Assembly: GCF_030167915.1 (NCBI RefSeq)
Contig: NZ_JARGNB010000003.1
Coordinates: forward strand, 496,001-560,000
Direction: 5' to 3'
DNA: 64,000 bases
Source of the DNA: Aquabacterium humicola
Lineage (GTDB): Bacteria > Pseudomonadota > Gammaproteobacteria > Burkholderiales > Burkholderiaceae_C
Numbering within the stretch: the first letter of the stretch is position 1; each line of letters starts with the position of its first letter. Of this stretch, positions 36,062 to 46,285 are shown in pieces. The notes under the pieces were generated by a model. It was not told the origin of the DNA. It did not search any database and saw only the letters and a list, made by a program, of their open reading frames with translations. The position numbers were made by a program, and so were the translations under genes.

Positions 36062-39000
36062 TTACCGGCATAACCATCCCCTGAGCACGCCGAGCAGGTG
36101 CATCGGATCGACCGGCTTGGACAGGTAGTCCCAGGCCCCGGCCTCGATGCACTTCTGGCGGTCGCCCTTCATCGCCTTCGCGGTCACCGCGACCATCGGC
36201 AGCTCCCGCCCGCGCGGCAGCTTGCGGATCTGCTGCATCGTCGCGATGCCGTCCATCTCCGGCATCATGATGTCCATCAGCACGATGTCGATCTCGGGGT
36301 CCTGCTCGACCAGGCGGATCGCGTCGCGGCCGTTGTCGGCCGAGACGATGATCATGCCGACCTCGTCGAGCACGGTGGCCAGCGCGAAGATGTTGCGCAT
36401 GTCGTCGTCGACGATCAGCGCCTTGCGGCCCTTCAGCCCGGCCTGGGCCTCGAGCGCCGCCTCGATCTCGCGCCGCTCGCCGTCGGACAGCGTCGCCGGG
36501 CTGCGGTGCAGCCAGAACGCCACGTGCGTGCGCAGGGCCTGCGGCGAATCGGCGACGCGCAGGCCGAAGCCGCCGGGCTCGCGCGCCCAGACGCTGCCGT
36601 CGAGGCCGCCCCAGCCGCTGGCGCCGTCGCCCGCCGTCGCAGCGCCCTCCGGCGCGTGGTACAGCACCACCGGCAGCTGGCAGACGCCGCGGCGCTCGGC
36701 GATCGCGTCGAGGATGTCCTCGGGGCCGAAGTCGGCCATCGCGGCGTCGGCCACCACGCAGTCCGCGCTGGCCAGCAGCGCACGGGCCGCGGTGGCATCG
36801 TCGGCCACCATCGCCTCGATGCCGCTGTCCAGGCCCTCGAGCAGCTCGCTGCGCACGGCCGACGGCGGCATCACCACCGCCAGGCGACGCACCGGCCGGT
36901 CGACGTAGCGGTAGAGCTGCTCGATCGCCGCATGGGCGACGTCGGCCGACTGCAGCGGCTTGGCGAGGAATCCGATCGCGCCGGCTTGCAGCGCACGGTC
37001 GCGCGCGTCGTCGGTGGACACCACGCAGATCGGGATGTGGCGCGTCACCAGGTCCGTCTTCAGGCGGTCGAGGATGCGCCAGCCTTCCATGTCCGGCAGG
37101 TGGATGTCCAGCGTGATCGCGCTGGGATGGAACTCGCGCGTCAGCGTCAGCGCGCTGGCGCCGGTGCCGGTCACGAGGCCCTTGAAGCCATGCTGGCGCG
37201 CCGCTTCCAGCAGCAGCTTCGCGAAGCCGAGCTCGTTCTCGACGATCAGCAGCACGCGGTCGCCGGCGCTGATCTCGTCGCGGTCGTCGCCGGCCTCGTT
37301 GGCGAAGATCACCGGCGCGCCGGCCGCCGCCGCATCGTCCGGGTAGCGCGGCAACACCGCGGGGATCGTCTCCTCGCGCCGCACCTCGGCGCGGGTCGCG
37401 GCGGCGAGCGCCGTCTCCGCCGCCTCGGCGGTCTTGCGCTTGCGGCGCGAACGCTCGTCGCTGCCGTCGGCCTCCGGCGCGTTGCGGCCGTGGCGCATGG
37501 CGCGCGGCGAACTGTAGGTCTGCGGCAGGTAGAGCGTGAACACGCTGCCCTGCCCCGGCGCGCTGACCAGCTTGATCTCGCCGCCGAGCAGCCGCGACAG
37601 CTCGCGGCTGATCGCCAGGCCCAGGCCCGTGCCGCCGTACTTGCGCGAGGTCGAGCCGTCGGCCTGCTGGAAGGCCTCGAAGATGATCTGCTGCTTGTCC
37701 TGCGAGATGCCGATGCCGGTGTCGGCGACCGAGAAGCCGATCACCTGCGACGCACGGTTCAGCTCCTCGTTGTCCGGCGACCAGCCGCTGGTGGCCTGCG
37801 CGATCGTGAAGCTGACCTGGCCGACATGGGTGAACTTGAAGGCGTTCGACAGCAGGTTCTTGATGATCTGCTGCAGGCGCTTGACGTCGGTGATCAGCGT
37901 CTTCGGCAGCGGCTGCTCCAGCTGCACGACGAAGTCCACGTGCTTCGATTCGGCGAAGTGGCGGAAGCCGCGCTCGATCGAGCGGTGCAGCTCGTCCAGG
38001 CGCAGCTCGCTGATGTCGACCGCGACGGTGCCGGACTCGATCTTCGACAGGTCGAGGATGTCGTTGATCAGCATCAGCAGGTCGTTGCCCGACGAGTGGA
38101 TGGTCTTCGAGAACTCCACCTGCTTCGGGCTCAGGTTGCCGTCGGGGTTCTTGCACAGCTGGTCCGACAGGATCAGCAGCGAGTTCAGCGGCGTGCGCAG
38201 CTCATGCGACATGTTGGCCAGGAACTCGCTCTTGTACTTCGAGGTCAGCGCCAGCTGCTCGGCCTTCTCCTCCAGCGCCTGGCGGGCCTGCTCGACCTCG
38301 GCGTTCTTGCGCTCGACCTCCTGGTTCTGGTGCGCCAGCAGCCGCGCCTTGTTCTGCAGCTCCTGGTTGGTGGCCTGCAGCTCTTCCTGCCGGCTGCCGA
38401 GCTCCTCGGCGAGCGACTGCGACTGCTTCAGCAGGTCTTCGGTGCGGGTGTTGGCCTCGATCGTATTGATCACGATGCCGATCGACTCGGTCAGCTGGTC
38501 GAGGAAGGCCTCGTGCACCGGGTTGAAGTGGTCCAGCGACGCGAGCTCCAGCACGCCGCGCACCTGGCCCTCGAAGATGACCGGCAGCACCAGCACGTCC
38601 ATCGCGGCGTTCTCGGACAGGCCCGAGGCGATGCGGAAGGCCTGCGACGGGATGTTGGTCAGCAGCACCTTGCGCTTGTCGAGCGCGCACTGGCCCACCA
38701 GGCCCTGGCCCAGGTCCACTTCCTTGCCGTGCGCGGCCTGCCCGCCGGACGCATAACTGGCCCGCAGCATCAGCCGCGGCTGTTCGCCGCCGGTGGACAT
38801 CACGTAGAACTCGGCCTGCTGCGCGCCGACCACCGGCGCCAGCTCGGACAGGATCATCTGGCCGACGGTCACCAGGTCGCGCTGGCCCTGCAGCATGCGG
38901 CTGAACTTCGCGAGGTTGGTCTTCAGCCAGTCCTGCTCGGTGTTCTTCTGCGTGGTGTCCTTCAGGTTGCGGATCATCTCGTTGATGGTGTCCTTCAGGG

Positions 39001-42000
39001 CCGCCACCTCGCCCTGCGTCTCGACGGTGATCGAACGCGTCAGGTCGCCCTGCGTCACCGCGGTCGCCACCTCGGCGATCGCGCGCACCTGCGTCGTCAG
39101 GTTGGCCGCGAGCTCGTTGACGTTCTCGGTCAGGCCCTTCCAGGTGCCCGCCGCGCCCGGCACCTTGGCCTGGCCGCCGAGCTTGCCTTCGACGCCCACC
39201 TCGCGCGCCACCGTCGTCACCTGGTCGGCGAAGGTCGCCAGCGTGTCGATCATCGAGTTGATGGTCTCGGCCAGCGCCGCGATCTCGCCCTTGGCCTCCA
39301 CGGTCAGCTTGCGCTTCAGGTCCCCGTTGGCCACCGCGGTCACCACCTTGGCGATGCCGCGTACTTGGGACGTCAGGTTGCCGGCCATGAAGTTGACGTT
39401 GTCCGTCAGGTCCTTCCAGGTGCCCGACACGCCGCGCACCTGGGCCTGGCCGCCGAGCCGGCCTTCGGTGCCCACCTCGCGCGCCACGCGCGTGACTTCC
39501 GCGGCGAAGGACGAGAGCTGGTCGACCATCGTATTGATGGTGTTCTTCAGCTCGAGGATCTCGCCCTTCACGTCCACCGTGATCTTCTTCGACAGCGCAC
39601 CGGCCGCGACCGCCTTGGTCACGTCGGCGATGTTGCGCACCTGGCTGGTCAGGTTCGACGCCATCAGGTTCACGCTGTCGGTCAGGTCCTTCCAGGTGCC
39701 GGCCACGCCCTGCACGTCCGCCTGGCCGCCGAGCTTGCCTTCGGTGCCGACCTCGCGCGCCACCCGCGTCACTTCCGCCGCGAAGGAGCGCAGCTGGTCG
39801 ACCATCGTATTGATGGTGTTCTTCAGCTCGAGGATCTCGCCCTTGACGTCGACGGTGATCTTCTTCGACAGGTCGCCCGCGGCCACCGCGGTGGTGACCT
39901 CGGCGATGTTGCGTACTTGGGACGTTAGGTTGCCGGCCATGAAGTTGACGGATTCCGTCAAGTCCTTCCAGGTGCCGGCCACGCCCTGCACATCGGCCTG
40001 GCCGCCGAGCTTGCCCTCGGTGCCGACCTCGCGCGCCACGCGCGTCACTTCCGCCGCGAACGATCGAAGCTGGTCGACCAGCGTATTGACGGTGTTCTTC
40101 AGCTCGAGGATCTCGCCCTTGCCGTCGACGGTGATCTTCTTGGACAGGTCACCCGCGGCCACCGCCTTGGTCACGTCGGCGATGTTGCGCACCTGCGAGG
40201 TCAGGTTGGAGGCCATCGAGTTCACCGACTCGGTCAGGTCTTTCCACGTGCCGGCCACGCCCTGCACGTCGGCCTGGCCGCCGAGCTTGCCTTCGGTGCC
40301 CACCTCGCGCGCGACGCGCGTCACCTCGGCCGCGAACGACGACAGCTGGTCGACCATCGTATTGATGGTGTTCTTCAGCTCGAGGATCTCGCCCTTGACG
40401 TCGACGGTGATCTTCTTCGACAGGTCGCCCGCCGCCACCGCGGTGGTGACGTCGGCGATGTTGCGCACCTGCGAAGTGAGGTTGCCGGCCATGAAGTTGA
40501 CCGACTCGGTCAGGTCCTTCCAGGTGCCGGCCACGCCCTGCACGTCGGCCTGGCCGCCGAGCTTGCCCTCGGTGCCCACCTCGCGCGCGACGCGCGTCAC
40601 TTCGGCGGCGAAGGATCGCAGCTGGTCGACCATCGTATTGATCGTCGCCTTCAGCTCCAGGATCTCGCCCTTGACGTCGACGGTGATCTTCTTCGACAGG
40701 TCGCCCGCGGCCACCGCCTTCGTCACGTCGGCGATGTTGCGCACCTGGCTCGTCAGGTTGCCGGCCATCGAGTTCACCGAGTCGGTCAGGTCCTTCCAGG
40801 TGCCCGACACGCCCTTGACTTCCGCCTGGCCGCCCAGCCGCCCTTCGGTGCCGACCTCGCGCGCCACCCGCGTCACTTCCGCGGCGAACGACGACAGCTG
40901 GTCGACCATCGTATTGATCGTCGCCTTGAGCTCGAGGATCTCGCCCTTGACGTCGACGGTGATCTTCTTCGACAGGTCGCCCGCGGCCACCGCCTTCGTC
41001 ACGTCGGCGATGTTGCGCACCTGGGACGTCAGGTTCGACGCCATCGAGTTCACGCTGTCGGTCAGGTCCTTCCAGGTGCCGGCCACGCCCTGCACGTCGG
41101 CCTGGCCGCCGAGCTTGCCTTCGGTGCCCACCTCGCGCGCGACGCGCGTCACTTCCGCCGCGAAGGAGCGCAGCTGGTCGACCATCGTATTGATGGTGTT
41201 CTTCAGCTCGAGGATCTCGCCCTTGACGTCGACGGTGATCTTCTTCGACAGGTCGCCTGCGGCCACCGCGGTGGTCACCTCGGCGATGTTGCGCACCTGC
41301 GAAGTCAGGTTGCCGGCCATGAAGTTGACGGATTCCGTCAAGTCCTTCCAGGTGCCGGCAACGCCCTGCACGTCGGCCTGGCCGCCGAGCTTGCCCTCGG
41401 TGCCCACCTCGCGCGCCACCCGCGTCACTTCGGCGGCGAAGGAACGCAGCTGGTCGACCATCGTATTGACGGTGTTCTTCAGCTCCAGGATCTCGCCCTT
41501 GACGTCGACGGTGATCTTCTTGGACAGGTCGCCGGCGGCCACCGCCTTGGTGACGTCGGCGATGTTGCGCACCTGGCTCGTCAGGTTGCCGGCCATCGAG
41601 TTCACCGAGTCGGTCAGGTCCTTCCAGGTGCCCGACACGCCCTCGACCCGCGCCTGGCCGCCCAGCGATCCTTCGGTGCCCACCTCGCGCGCCACCCGCG
41701 TCACTTCCGACGCGAACGAGCGCAGCTGGTCGACCATCGTATTGATGGTGTTCTTCAGCGTCAGGAACTCGCCCTTGACGTCGACCTCGATCTTCTTCGA
41801 CAGGTCGCCCTTGGCCACCGCGGTGGTCACGTCGGCGATGTTGCGCACCTGGTCGGTCAGGTTGCCGGCCATCGAGTTCACCGAGTCGGTCAGGTCCTTC
41901 CAGGTCCCGGCCACGCCCTTCACCGTCGCCTGGCCGCCGAGCTTGCCCTCGGTCCCCACCTCGCGCGCCACCCGCGTGACCTCGGCCGAGAAGTTGCCGA

Positions 42001-42460
42001 GCTGGTCGACCATCTTGTTGATCGTCTCGGCCGCGCGCAGGAATTCGCCTTCCAGCGGCCGGCCGTCGACTTCCAGCGCCATGCTCTTGGACAGGTCACC
42101 CTGCGCCACCGCGCCGATCACCCGCGCCACTTCCGAGGTCGGGTGCACGAGGTCGTCGATCAGCGAGTTGATGCTGTCGATCGATTCGCTCCAGAAGCCG
42201 CGTGCCTCGCGCAGGCTCGCGCGCTGCTTCAGCTTGCCCTGCTTGCCGACCACCTGGCGCAGCCGCGCCAGTTCCTCGGCCATTGCGGCGTTCTGCTCGA
42301 CGACGTCGTTGAACGCATCGGCCACGCGGCCCGCGACCCCCGGCCAGTGCAGCGGCAGGCGCACGCTGGCGTCACCCTTGCGCAGTGCGACCAGCGCGCT
42401 GAGCAGGACCTGCAGTTCATCGGCGGGGCCCACCCGGGTGGGCGATTCCATGACGGTCAT
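36062..42460 (-). CDS. giant soluble hybrid histidine kinase with tandem HAMP array (Nik1-like)
   Basis: 2132 aa. An N-terminal segment (1-85) leads to a HAMP unit and then 11 tandem 92-residue units (about 155-1165). Next come a GAF domain (about 1190-1345), a coiled coil, the HisKA H-box [19 protein letters not shown] near residue 1418, an ATPase with [11 protein letters not shown] and [19 protein letters not shown], a receiver (about 1730-1855), a degenerate receiver-like segment and a full receiver at the end (about 2010-2132, Asp in [12 protein letters not shown]). There is no membrane helix. The layout recalls fungal group III osmosensing kinases. Start ATG at 42460 with AGGAG upstream. 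Confidence 0.93.
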   Translation of the reverse strand: MTVMESPTRVGPADELQVLLSALVALRKGDASVRLPLHWPGVAGRVADAFNDVVEQNAAMAEELARLRQVVGKQGKLKQRASLREARGFWSESIDSINSLIDDLVHPTSEVARVIGAVAQGDLSKSMALEVDGRPLEGEFLRAAETINKMVDQLGNFSAEVTRVAREVGTEGKLGGQATVKGVAGTWKDLTDSVNSMAGNLTDQVRNIADVTTAVAKGDLSKKIEVDVKGEFLTLKNTINTMVDQLRSFASEVTRVAREVGTEGSLGGQARVEGVSGTWKDLTDSVNSMAGNLTSQVRNIADVTKAVAAGDLSKKITVDVKGEILELKNTVNTMVDQLRSFAAEVTRVAREVGTEGKLGGQADVQGVAGTWKDLTESVNFMAGNLTSQVRNIAEVTTAVAAGDLSKKITVDVKGEILELKNTINTMVDQLRSFAAEVTRVAREVGTEGKLGGQADVQGVAGTWKDLTDSVNSMASNLTSQVRNIADVTKAVAAGDLSKKITVDVKGEILELKATINTMVDQLSSFAAEVTRVAREVGTEGRLGGQAEVKGVSGTWKDLTDSVNSMAGNLTSQVRNIADVTKAVAAGDLSKKITVDVKGEILELKATINTMVDQLRSFAAEVTRVAREVGTEGKLGGQADVQGVAGTWKDLTESVNFMAGNLTSQVRNIADVTTAVAAGDLSKKITVDVKGEILELKNTINTMVDQLSSFAAEVTRVAREVGTEGKLGGQADVQGVAGTWKDLTESVNSMASNLTSQVRNIADVTKAVAAGDLSKKITVDGKGEILELKNTVNTLVDQLRSFAAEVTRVAREVGTEGKLGGQADVQGVAGTWKDLTESVNFMAGNLTSQVRNIAEVTTAVAAGDLSKKITVDVKGEILELKNTINTMVDQLRSFAAEVTRVAREVGTEGKLGGQADVQGVAGTWKDLTDSVNLMASNLTSQVRNIADVTKAVAAGALSKKITVDVKGEILELKNTINTMVDQLSSFAAEVTRVAREVGTEGRLGGQAQVRGVSGTWKDLTDNVNFMAGNLTSQVRGIAKVVTAVANGDLKRKLTVEAKGEIAALAETINSMIDTLATFADQVTTVAREVGVEGKLGGQAKVPGAAGTWKGLTENVNELAANLTTQVRAIAEVATAVTQGDLTRSITVETQGEVAALKDTINEMIRNLKDTTQKNTEQDWLKTNLAKFSRMLQGQRDLVTVGQMILSELAPVVGAQQAEFYVMSTGGEQPRLMLRASYASGGQAAHGKEVDLGQGLVGQCALDKRKVLLTNIPSQAFRIASGLSENAAMDVLVLPVIFEGQVRGVLELASLDHFNPVHEAFLDQLTESIGIVINTIEANTRTEDLLKQSQSLAEELGSRQEELQATNQELQNKARLLAHQNQEVERKNAEVEQARQALEEKAEQLALTSKYKSEFLANMSHELRTPLNSLLILSDQLCKNPDGNLSPKQVEFSKTIHSSGNDLLMLINDILDLSKIESGTVAVDISELRLDELHRSIERGFRHFAESKHVDFVVQLEQPLPKTLITDVKRLQQIIKNLLSNAFKFTHVGQVSFTIAQATSGWSPDNEELNRASQVIGFSVADTGIGISQDKQQIIFEAFQQADGSTSRKYGGTGLGLAISRELSRLLGGEIKLVSAPGQGSVFTLYLPQTYSSPRAMRHGRNAPEADGSDERSRRKRKTAEAAETALAAATRAEVRREETIPAVLPRYPDDAAAAGAPVIFANEAGDDRDEISAGDRVLLIVENELGFAKLLLEAARQHGFKGLVTGTGASALTLTREFHPSAITLDIHLPDMEGWRILDRLKTDLVTRHIPICVVSTDDARDRALQAGAIGFLAKPLQSADVAHAAIEQLYRYVDRPVRRLAVVMPPSAVRSELLEGLDSGIEAMVADDATAARALLASADCVVADAAMADFGPEDILDAIAERRGVCQLPVVLYHAPEGAATAGDGASGWGGLDGSVWAREPGGFGLRVADSPQALRTHVAFWLHRSPATLSDGERREIEAALEAQAGLKGRKALIVDDDMRNIFALATVLDEVGMIIVSADNGRDAIRLVEQDPEIDIVLMDIMMPEMDGIATMQQIRKLPRGRELPMVAVTAKAMKGDRQKCIEAGAWDYLSKPVDPMHLLGVLRGWLCR
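38960..42000 (-). repeat. 11-unit, 276-bp tandem repeat coding the HAMP array
   Basis: Units of 276 bp (92 codons), each coding [12 protein letters not shown] followed by GTWKDLT and a GDLSKKI motif. Units 2-9 are nearly identical; the first and the last two are more diverged. Sequence variants alternate (ESVNFMAGN against NSMASN or NLMASN) in units 3/4, 6/7 and 8/9, as if pairs of units (552 bp) were the block copied. Unit 9 has GALSKKI in place of GDLSKKI, and unit 7 has VDGKGE in place of VDVKGE. Confidence 0.9.
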
Positions 42461-42765
42461 GCGCTGCTCCTGTCGGCCCTCCACGTCCAGAGGAAGGCGC
42501 CTTGAGGGTGGGCTGCGTCAGCACCTTCCATGCCACTGACCGGGGCAGGGAATCGGTCACGCCGGCGATGGCGGACTGCGGGTTGGCCCGCATGCGACGG
42601 GACCGACAAGGGTCGCCGCCAATCGGCGCAAGCGCAAGCCTTTGCAAACGCCGGTAATCTTTGCTGCAAACCCGTCGGACATGCAATCCGGTTTCGCAGC
42701 CGGTGTTGCTGGCGGTTTGGCCGCCGGTGTGGCCGCCGGTTCGGCGGCCTGGTTCGCCGCCCGGA
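42461..42765. other. 305-bp region without a supported gene
   Basis: It contains the ribosome-binding site and presumably the promoter of the HAMP kinase gene, a moderately AT-richer stretch near 42645-42690, and two adjacent 12-bp repeats (GGCCGCCGGTGT-like, 42719-42742). A plus-strand Gly/Ala-rich frame runs through it into antisense coding sequence and is not accepted as a gene. Confidence 0.5.
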
Positions 42766-43125
42766 TCAGCGCCGCCGCTGCGGCAGCGTCACGCGGGCAG
42801 GCAGGCGCAGCTGCTCGTGCTGCACGGTCGGCAGGGCCTCGCCGGCCTCCGGGTGGCGCCACGCGCGCAGGGCGCTCCAGGCGCTGGCCAGGCGGTCGGG
42901 CCAGCCGTCGAGGCGGCTGTCCGGCGCGTCCTCGTCCAGGCCCACCGGCCCCTGCAGCGGCTGCAGCGGCCCGCTGGCGCGGGCCAGGCGGTTCTGCACG
43001 CGCTCGCGGCAGGCTTCCAGCCAGTCACGACCGAGCTCGGGCGACCCTTCCGACGGCGATCGCGCCGGTGGCACCAGCCGCAGGTGATCACGCGACGAGG
43101 ACCCGGATGAACCACTGCTCAACAT
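42766..43125 (-). CDS. small hypothetical protein in the kinase cluster
   Basis: 119 aa, start MLSSGSSGSSS at 43125 with GGAG six bases upstream. After a Ser/Gly-rich head it has a helical middle (LGRDWLEACRERVQNRLARA) and an acidic, Trp-containing end region (SRLDGWPDRLASAWSALRAW), then HEQLRLPARVTLPQRRR. No family is recognised. It lies 68 bp after the single-domain response regulator and upstream of the giant kinase gene, all on one strand, so it may be a partner in that signalling group. Confidence 0.55.
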   Translation of the reverse strand: MLSSGSSGSSSRDHLRLVPPARSPSEGSPELGRDWLEACRERVQNRLARASGPLQPLQGPVGLDEDAPDSRLDGWPDRLASAWSALRAWRHPEAGEALPTVQHEQLRLPARVTLPQRRR

Positions 43126-43193
43126 GGCCAGGCTCCGAAGAAAAGCGCCGAAACGGCAGCAGGCAAGGCGCATGCCACCGCGTCGGCCCGGGC

Positions 43194-43562
43194 TCACTCC
43201 ACGCGCGGGAAGAAGCGGCTCAGCATCTCGGGCTGCACCGGCTTCACCAGCACGTAGTCGACGCCGGCGAGCTCCGCCTGCTCCCGGTCTTCCTCGCGCG
43301 ACCACCCGGTCACCGCCAGCAGCGTCAGCTCCGGGCCGTAACGCTGGCGCAGCCGGCGCGCCAGCTCGCAACCATCCATCTCGGGCAGCCCCAGGTCCAG
43401 CAGCACGCAGTGCGGCGAGTGCGCGGCGATGGTGTCGAAGGCCTCGATGGCATCGTGCGCCACCTTCACGTTGTAGCCGTCGAGCTCGAGCAGGGTCTGC
43501 AGCGCCTCGGCCGCATCCGGCTCGTCATCGACCACCACCACCCTGACGTCGTCCTTCGCCAT
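43194..43562 (-). CDS. single-domain response regulator (CheY-like)
   Basis: 122 aa, receiver only. The acidic pocket is VVVDDEPDAAEA, the phospho-acceptor is Asp56 in CVLLDLGLPEMDG, and VTGWSREEDREQA is followed by YVLVKPV with the conserved lysine. This subtype (LDLGLPxMDG, VTGxxxEEDR) usually lies beside hybrid kinases and matches the C-terminal receiver of the 710-aa kinase. The start MAKDDVRVV at 43562 has GGGAG upstream; the frame to 43583 is less likely. Confidence 0.9.
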   Translation of the reverse strand: MAKDDVRVVVVDDEPDAAEALQTLLELDGYNVKVAHDAIEAFDTIAAHSPHCVLLDLGLPEMDGCELARRLRQRYGPELTLLAVTGWSREEDREQAELAGVDYVLVKPVQPEMLSRFFPRVE

Positions 43563-43805
43563 CACCCGCTCCCGTCTTGCCACGGATCAGCCCCGGCCGC
43601 GCCAGGCCCCGCGGGCAGGAAGCCCTTGCAGGATCTGATCGCCGCGGCCGGCGGCTGCCCCGTGCAAGCACATGGCGTGCCGGGTTTGTGAAGCAGCGGC
43701 CGGCACGCCGTCCGGCCCGCCGGATCGGCAGTCCGTCGCAGCACCGCGGCGCGCCGCCGTGGCAACGACTATGCTGCTCGGCTTTCCGACCACCCTCCGC
43801 TCCCC

Positions 43806-45215
43806 ATGCACGTTATCTCGCGCTCTCCGTCGACCCGACGCCTCGCGCTGCTGATGGCCGCGACGGCCGTCGCCCTCACCGCCTGCGGCGGCGGCGGTGG
43901 CGGCGGCGCCGGCAACCCGCCCCCGCCGCCGGCGCCGGTGGCCGTCGCGACGCCGGGCGTCGCCGCCGTCAAGGTGCGCGCCAACGGCAGCGGCTGGGTG
44001 TTGCTGACCGAGAAGCTGCGCGCGCTGGAGAACGTCACGACACCCGACCGCCGCCTGCAGGTCTCGACCGACGGGCGCAGTGCCGGCGCGCCGATCACCG
44101 CGCCGGGCGGCTGGTCGCTCATCGACGTCGCGGTGCATCCGTCGGGCCAGATCAGCGTCGTGCTGGCGACCGACAAGGCGCTGAAGCTGCAGCGCCGGGG
44201 TGCCGACGGCGCCTTGATCGGCGAGTCCGATTTCACCGATCCGCAGGCCGCGACCGATCCGTTCGTCGGCGATCCGATCGTCATCCGCGATTCGCAGTCG
44301 CTGCTGCCGCAGGCCACGCGCGACGCGGTGCGCATCGCGCCGCTCGGCGAAGACCTGGTGCTGGCCGTGCGCACCGGCCGCAACGCGGTGGTGGCGCACC
44401 GGCTGGCGCACGCCGGCAACGGCCAGTTCACCCGCGCCTGGCGCCGGCTGGTCGAGCCGGGCGTGTTCATCGGCGGCCTCGGGCTGACCTCCGGCACCTT
44501 CGATCCGTTCAACAGCCTCGACAACCAGTGGAAGCTGACGCTGGACGTCGATGCGCAAGGCCGCAGCGCGATCGCCGTCAACCTGTACCTGACCGAGCTC
44601 GGCGCCGGCCATGCCGAGCACTTCCAGGAGCCGGCCGCGGCGTTGCCGCAGCACGGCGTGCTGGCGACGCGCCTCGATGCGCAGGGCCAGCGCCTGGGCA
44701 CCACGGTGCTCGACACGTTGCAGCGCTCCGAAGTGCACGTGCTGCGCTGGGCCGGCGACCAGCTGCTGGTGGCCGGCCGCGTGCGCACCGAGCTGCGCGC
44801 CGACGGCTTCGGCTGGGACGGCTGGCTCGCGCGCGTGCCGGCCAACGGTGTCGGCGGCAGCATCCAGGTGCTGGACTTCGACCGCGGCGACGTGATCCTC
44901 GACGTCGCACCCACCGGCGACGGCCGGCTGATGCTGGCCGGCGCCACCGGCTACTGGCAGAACCCGAGCGGCGGCAGCATCTCGGAAGAAGCGCAGCCGC
45001 TGCTGGCCTTCGTGCCGGCCACCGGCGGCCCCGCGACCCGCGCCACCGCGCTGGCGGGCCCGCGCCACAACCAGCTGCGAAGCCTGAGCGCCTGGCAGGG
45101 CCGCTGGCTGGTCGGCGGCTTCGACAACGGGCCCGGCACGCACTCGGCCGATGCCGATCCGGCGAAGCTGACGGCCGATGGCCATCTACGGGACCGCAGT
45201 CTCGCGCCGTTCTGA
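43806..45215 (+). CDS. secreted lipoprotein of unknown function, beta-propeller-like
   Basis: 469 aa. A lipoprotein signal peptide ends in the lipobox LTAC with Cys27, followed by a poly-Gly and Pro-rich linker (residues 28-44). The remainder has repeated blade-like strands such as GGWSLIDVAVHPSGQISVVL and DQLLVAGRVRTELRADGFGW, in the manner of a delta-60/propeller protein. No enzyme motif was seen. Its last ~80 codons recur at 46029-46275 downstream of the metallophosphoesterase gene. Start ATG at 43806; a 222-bp region before it holds the promoter. Confidence 0.78.
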   Translation: MHVISRSPSTRRLALLMAATAVALTACGGGGGGGAGNPPPPPAPVAVATPGVAAVKVRANGSGWVLLTEKLRALENVTTPDRRLQVSTDGRSAGAPITAPGGWSLIDVAVHPSGQISVVLATDKALKLQRRGADGALIGESDFTDPQAATDPFVGDPIVIRDSQSLLPQATRDAVRIAPLGEDLVLAVRTGRNAVVAHRLAHAGNGQFTRAWRRLVEPGVFIGGLGLTSGTFDPFNSLDNQWKLTLDVDAQGRSAIAVNLYLTELGAGHAEHFQEPAAALPQHGVLATRLDAQGQRLGTTVLDTLQRSEVHVLRWAGDQLLVAGRVRTELRADGFGWDGWLARVPANGVGGSIQVLDFDRGDVILDVAPTGDGRLMLAGATGYWQNPSGGSISEEAQPLLAFVPATGGPATRATALAGPRHNQLRSLSAWQGRWLVGGFDNGPGTHSADADPAKLTADGHLRDRSLAPF

Positions 45216-45249
45216 ACGCTGCCATTGCGCAGCCGCTGGAGGAATCGCC

Positions 45250-45999
45250 ATGAAGCTCGCGTTGCTGTCGGACGTGCACGCCAATCTCGTCGCGCTCGAT
45301 GCGGTGCTGGACGAACTGCGGCGCGAAGGCATCACGCAATTGGTGTGCCTCGGCGACATGATCCAGGGCGGCGTGCAGCCGGCGCAGACGGTGCAGCGGC
45401 TGCGCGAGCTCGGCTGTCCGATCGTGATGGGCAACGCCGACGCCTGGCTGCTCAGCGGCCGCATGACCGGCACCGAGGACTTCGAAGACGAGCGGCTCGC
45501 CGCGCTGGACGCCGCCCGGCAATGGACATTGGACCAGTTGGATGCGCAAGACCGCGCGTTCATCGGCGCCTTCCGGCCGACCGTCGAAATCGCGCTCGGC
45601 GGCACGCACCGGCTGCTGGCCTGCCACGGTTCACCGACCGACTTCGACCAGTTCCTGCTGCCGACGACGCCCGAGGAGGAGTTCCAGCGCCACCTCGCGC
45701 CCTGGGCCGACGCGATCGTCGCCGGCGGCCACATGCACCTGCAGTTCATTCGCCGCCTGCGCGACGGCTTCTTCTTCAACCCGGGCAGCGTCGGCGTGGC
45801 CTATCGGCACGCGCAGGCGGGACCCGAGATCCGGCTCGACCCGTGGGCCGAGTACGCGGTGCTGCGACTGCACGAGGGCCGGCCGGCCCTGGAGTTCCGC
45901 CGCGTGCCGTTCGATGTCGAAGCGTTGCGCGCGGCATGGCGGCGCAGCGACCGGCCCGGCGCGGAGCGCGCCCTCGCGCAGTACGACGCCAGCCTGTGA
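45250..45999 (+). CDS. calcineurin-like metallophosphoesterase (YfcE type)
   Basis: 249 aa. All five metal-site motifs are present: LLSDVHAN (Asp8, His10), CLGDMIQGG (Asp36), VMGNADAW (Asn62), ACHGSP and AGGHMHLQF. It is therefore probably an active, cytoplasmic dinuclear metal phosphodiesterase; the substrate is unknown. The start at 45250 lies 34 bases after the lipoprotein gene, with GGAGGAAT upstream. It is sandwiched between the full lipoprotein gene and a duplicate of that gene's 3' end, which suggests that it arrived together with a duplication. Confidence 0.92.
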   Translation: MKLALLSDVHANLVALDAVLDELRREGITQLVCLGDMIQGGVQPAQTVQRLRELGCPIVMGNADAWLLSGRMTGTEDFEDERLAALDAARQWTLDQLDAQDRAFIGAFRPTVEIALGGTHRLLACHGSPTDFDQFLLPTTPEEEFQRHLAPWADAIVAGGHMHLQFIRRLRDGFFFNPGSVGVAYRHAQAGPEIRLDPWAEYAVLRLHEGRPALEFRRVPFDVEALRAAWRRSDRPGAERALAQYDASL

Positions 46000-46005
46000 A
46001 CAGGC

Positions 46006-46023
46006 CGGGCGTTCAGTCGCCCG
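46006..46023 (+). terminator. short hairpin after the metallophosphoesterase gene
   Basis: CGGGCG-TTCAGT-CGCCCG, a 6-bp GC stem with a 6-base loop, 7 bases after the stop codon. There is no T run, so termination would be weak or Rho-assisted. Confidence 0.3.
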
Positions 46024-46028
46024 ACTTG

Positions 46029-46275
46029 CGGCGGCGGCATCTCGGAAGAATTGTTGCCGCTGCTGGCCTTCGTGCCGGCCACCGGCGGCCCCGCGACCCG
46101 CGCCACCGCGCTGGCGGGACCGCGCCACAACCAGCTGCGCAGCATCGCCCCGTGGCAGGGCCGCTGGCTGGTCGGCGGCTTCGAGAACGGCCCCGGCACG
46201 CATTCGGCCGATGCGGATGTGGCGAAGCTGACGGCCGAAGGCTATCTCAGGGACCGGTCGCTGGCGCCGTTCTGA
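46029..46275 (+). pseudogene. duplicated 3' fragment of the lipoprotein gene
   Basis: From GGCGGCATCTCGGAAGAA (about 46031) to the stop at 46275 the sequence matches the last ~80 codons of the lipoprotein gene (44971-45215). Both end in RDRSLAPF and share LLAFVPATGGPATRATALAG exactly. The copy has no start, signal peptide or N-terminal 390 residues. Protein changes are few (SLSAWQ to SIAPWQ, FDNG to FENG, DADPAKL to DADVAKL), so the duplication is fairly recent or was under selection before truncation. Confidence 0.75.
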
Positions 46276-46285
46276 CGGGAGGGGC

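Noticed and set aside
38895-42539. 1214-codon open frame on the plus strand with repeats
   Set aside because: It is the antisense of the HAMP array; its repetition only mirrors the real repeat, and its sequence shows no known fold.
42642-43691. Plus-strand Gly/Ala-rich frame with a glycine-zipper-like start (GFAAGVAGGLAAGVAAG)
   Set aside because: The attractive start comes from a short 12-bp repeat. The rest runs antisense through two supported genes and turns into low-complexity R/G/P sequence.
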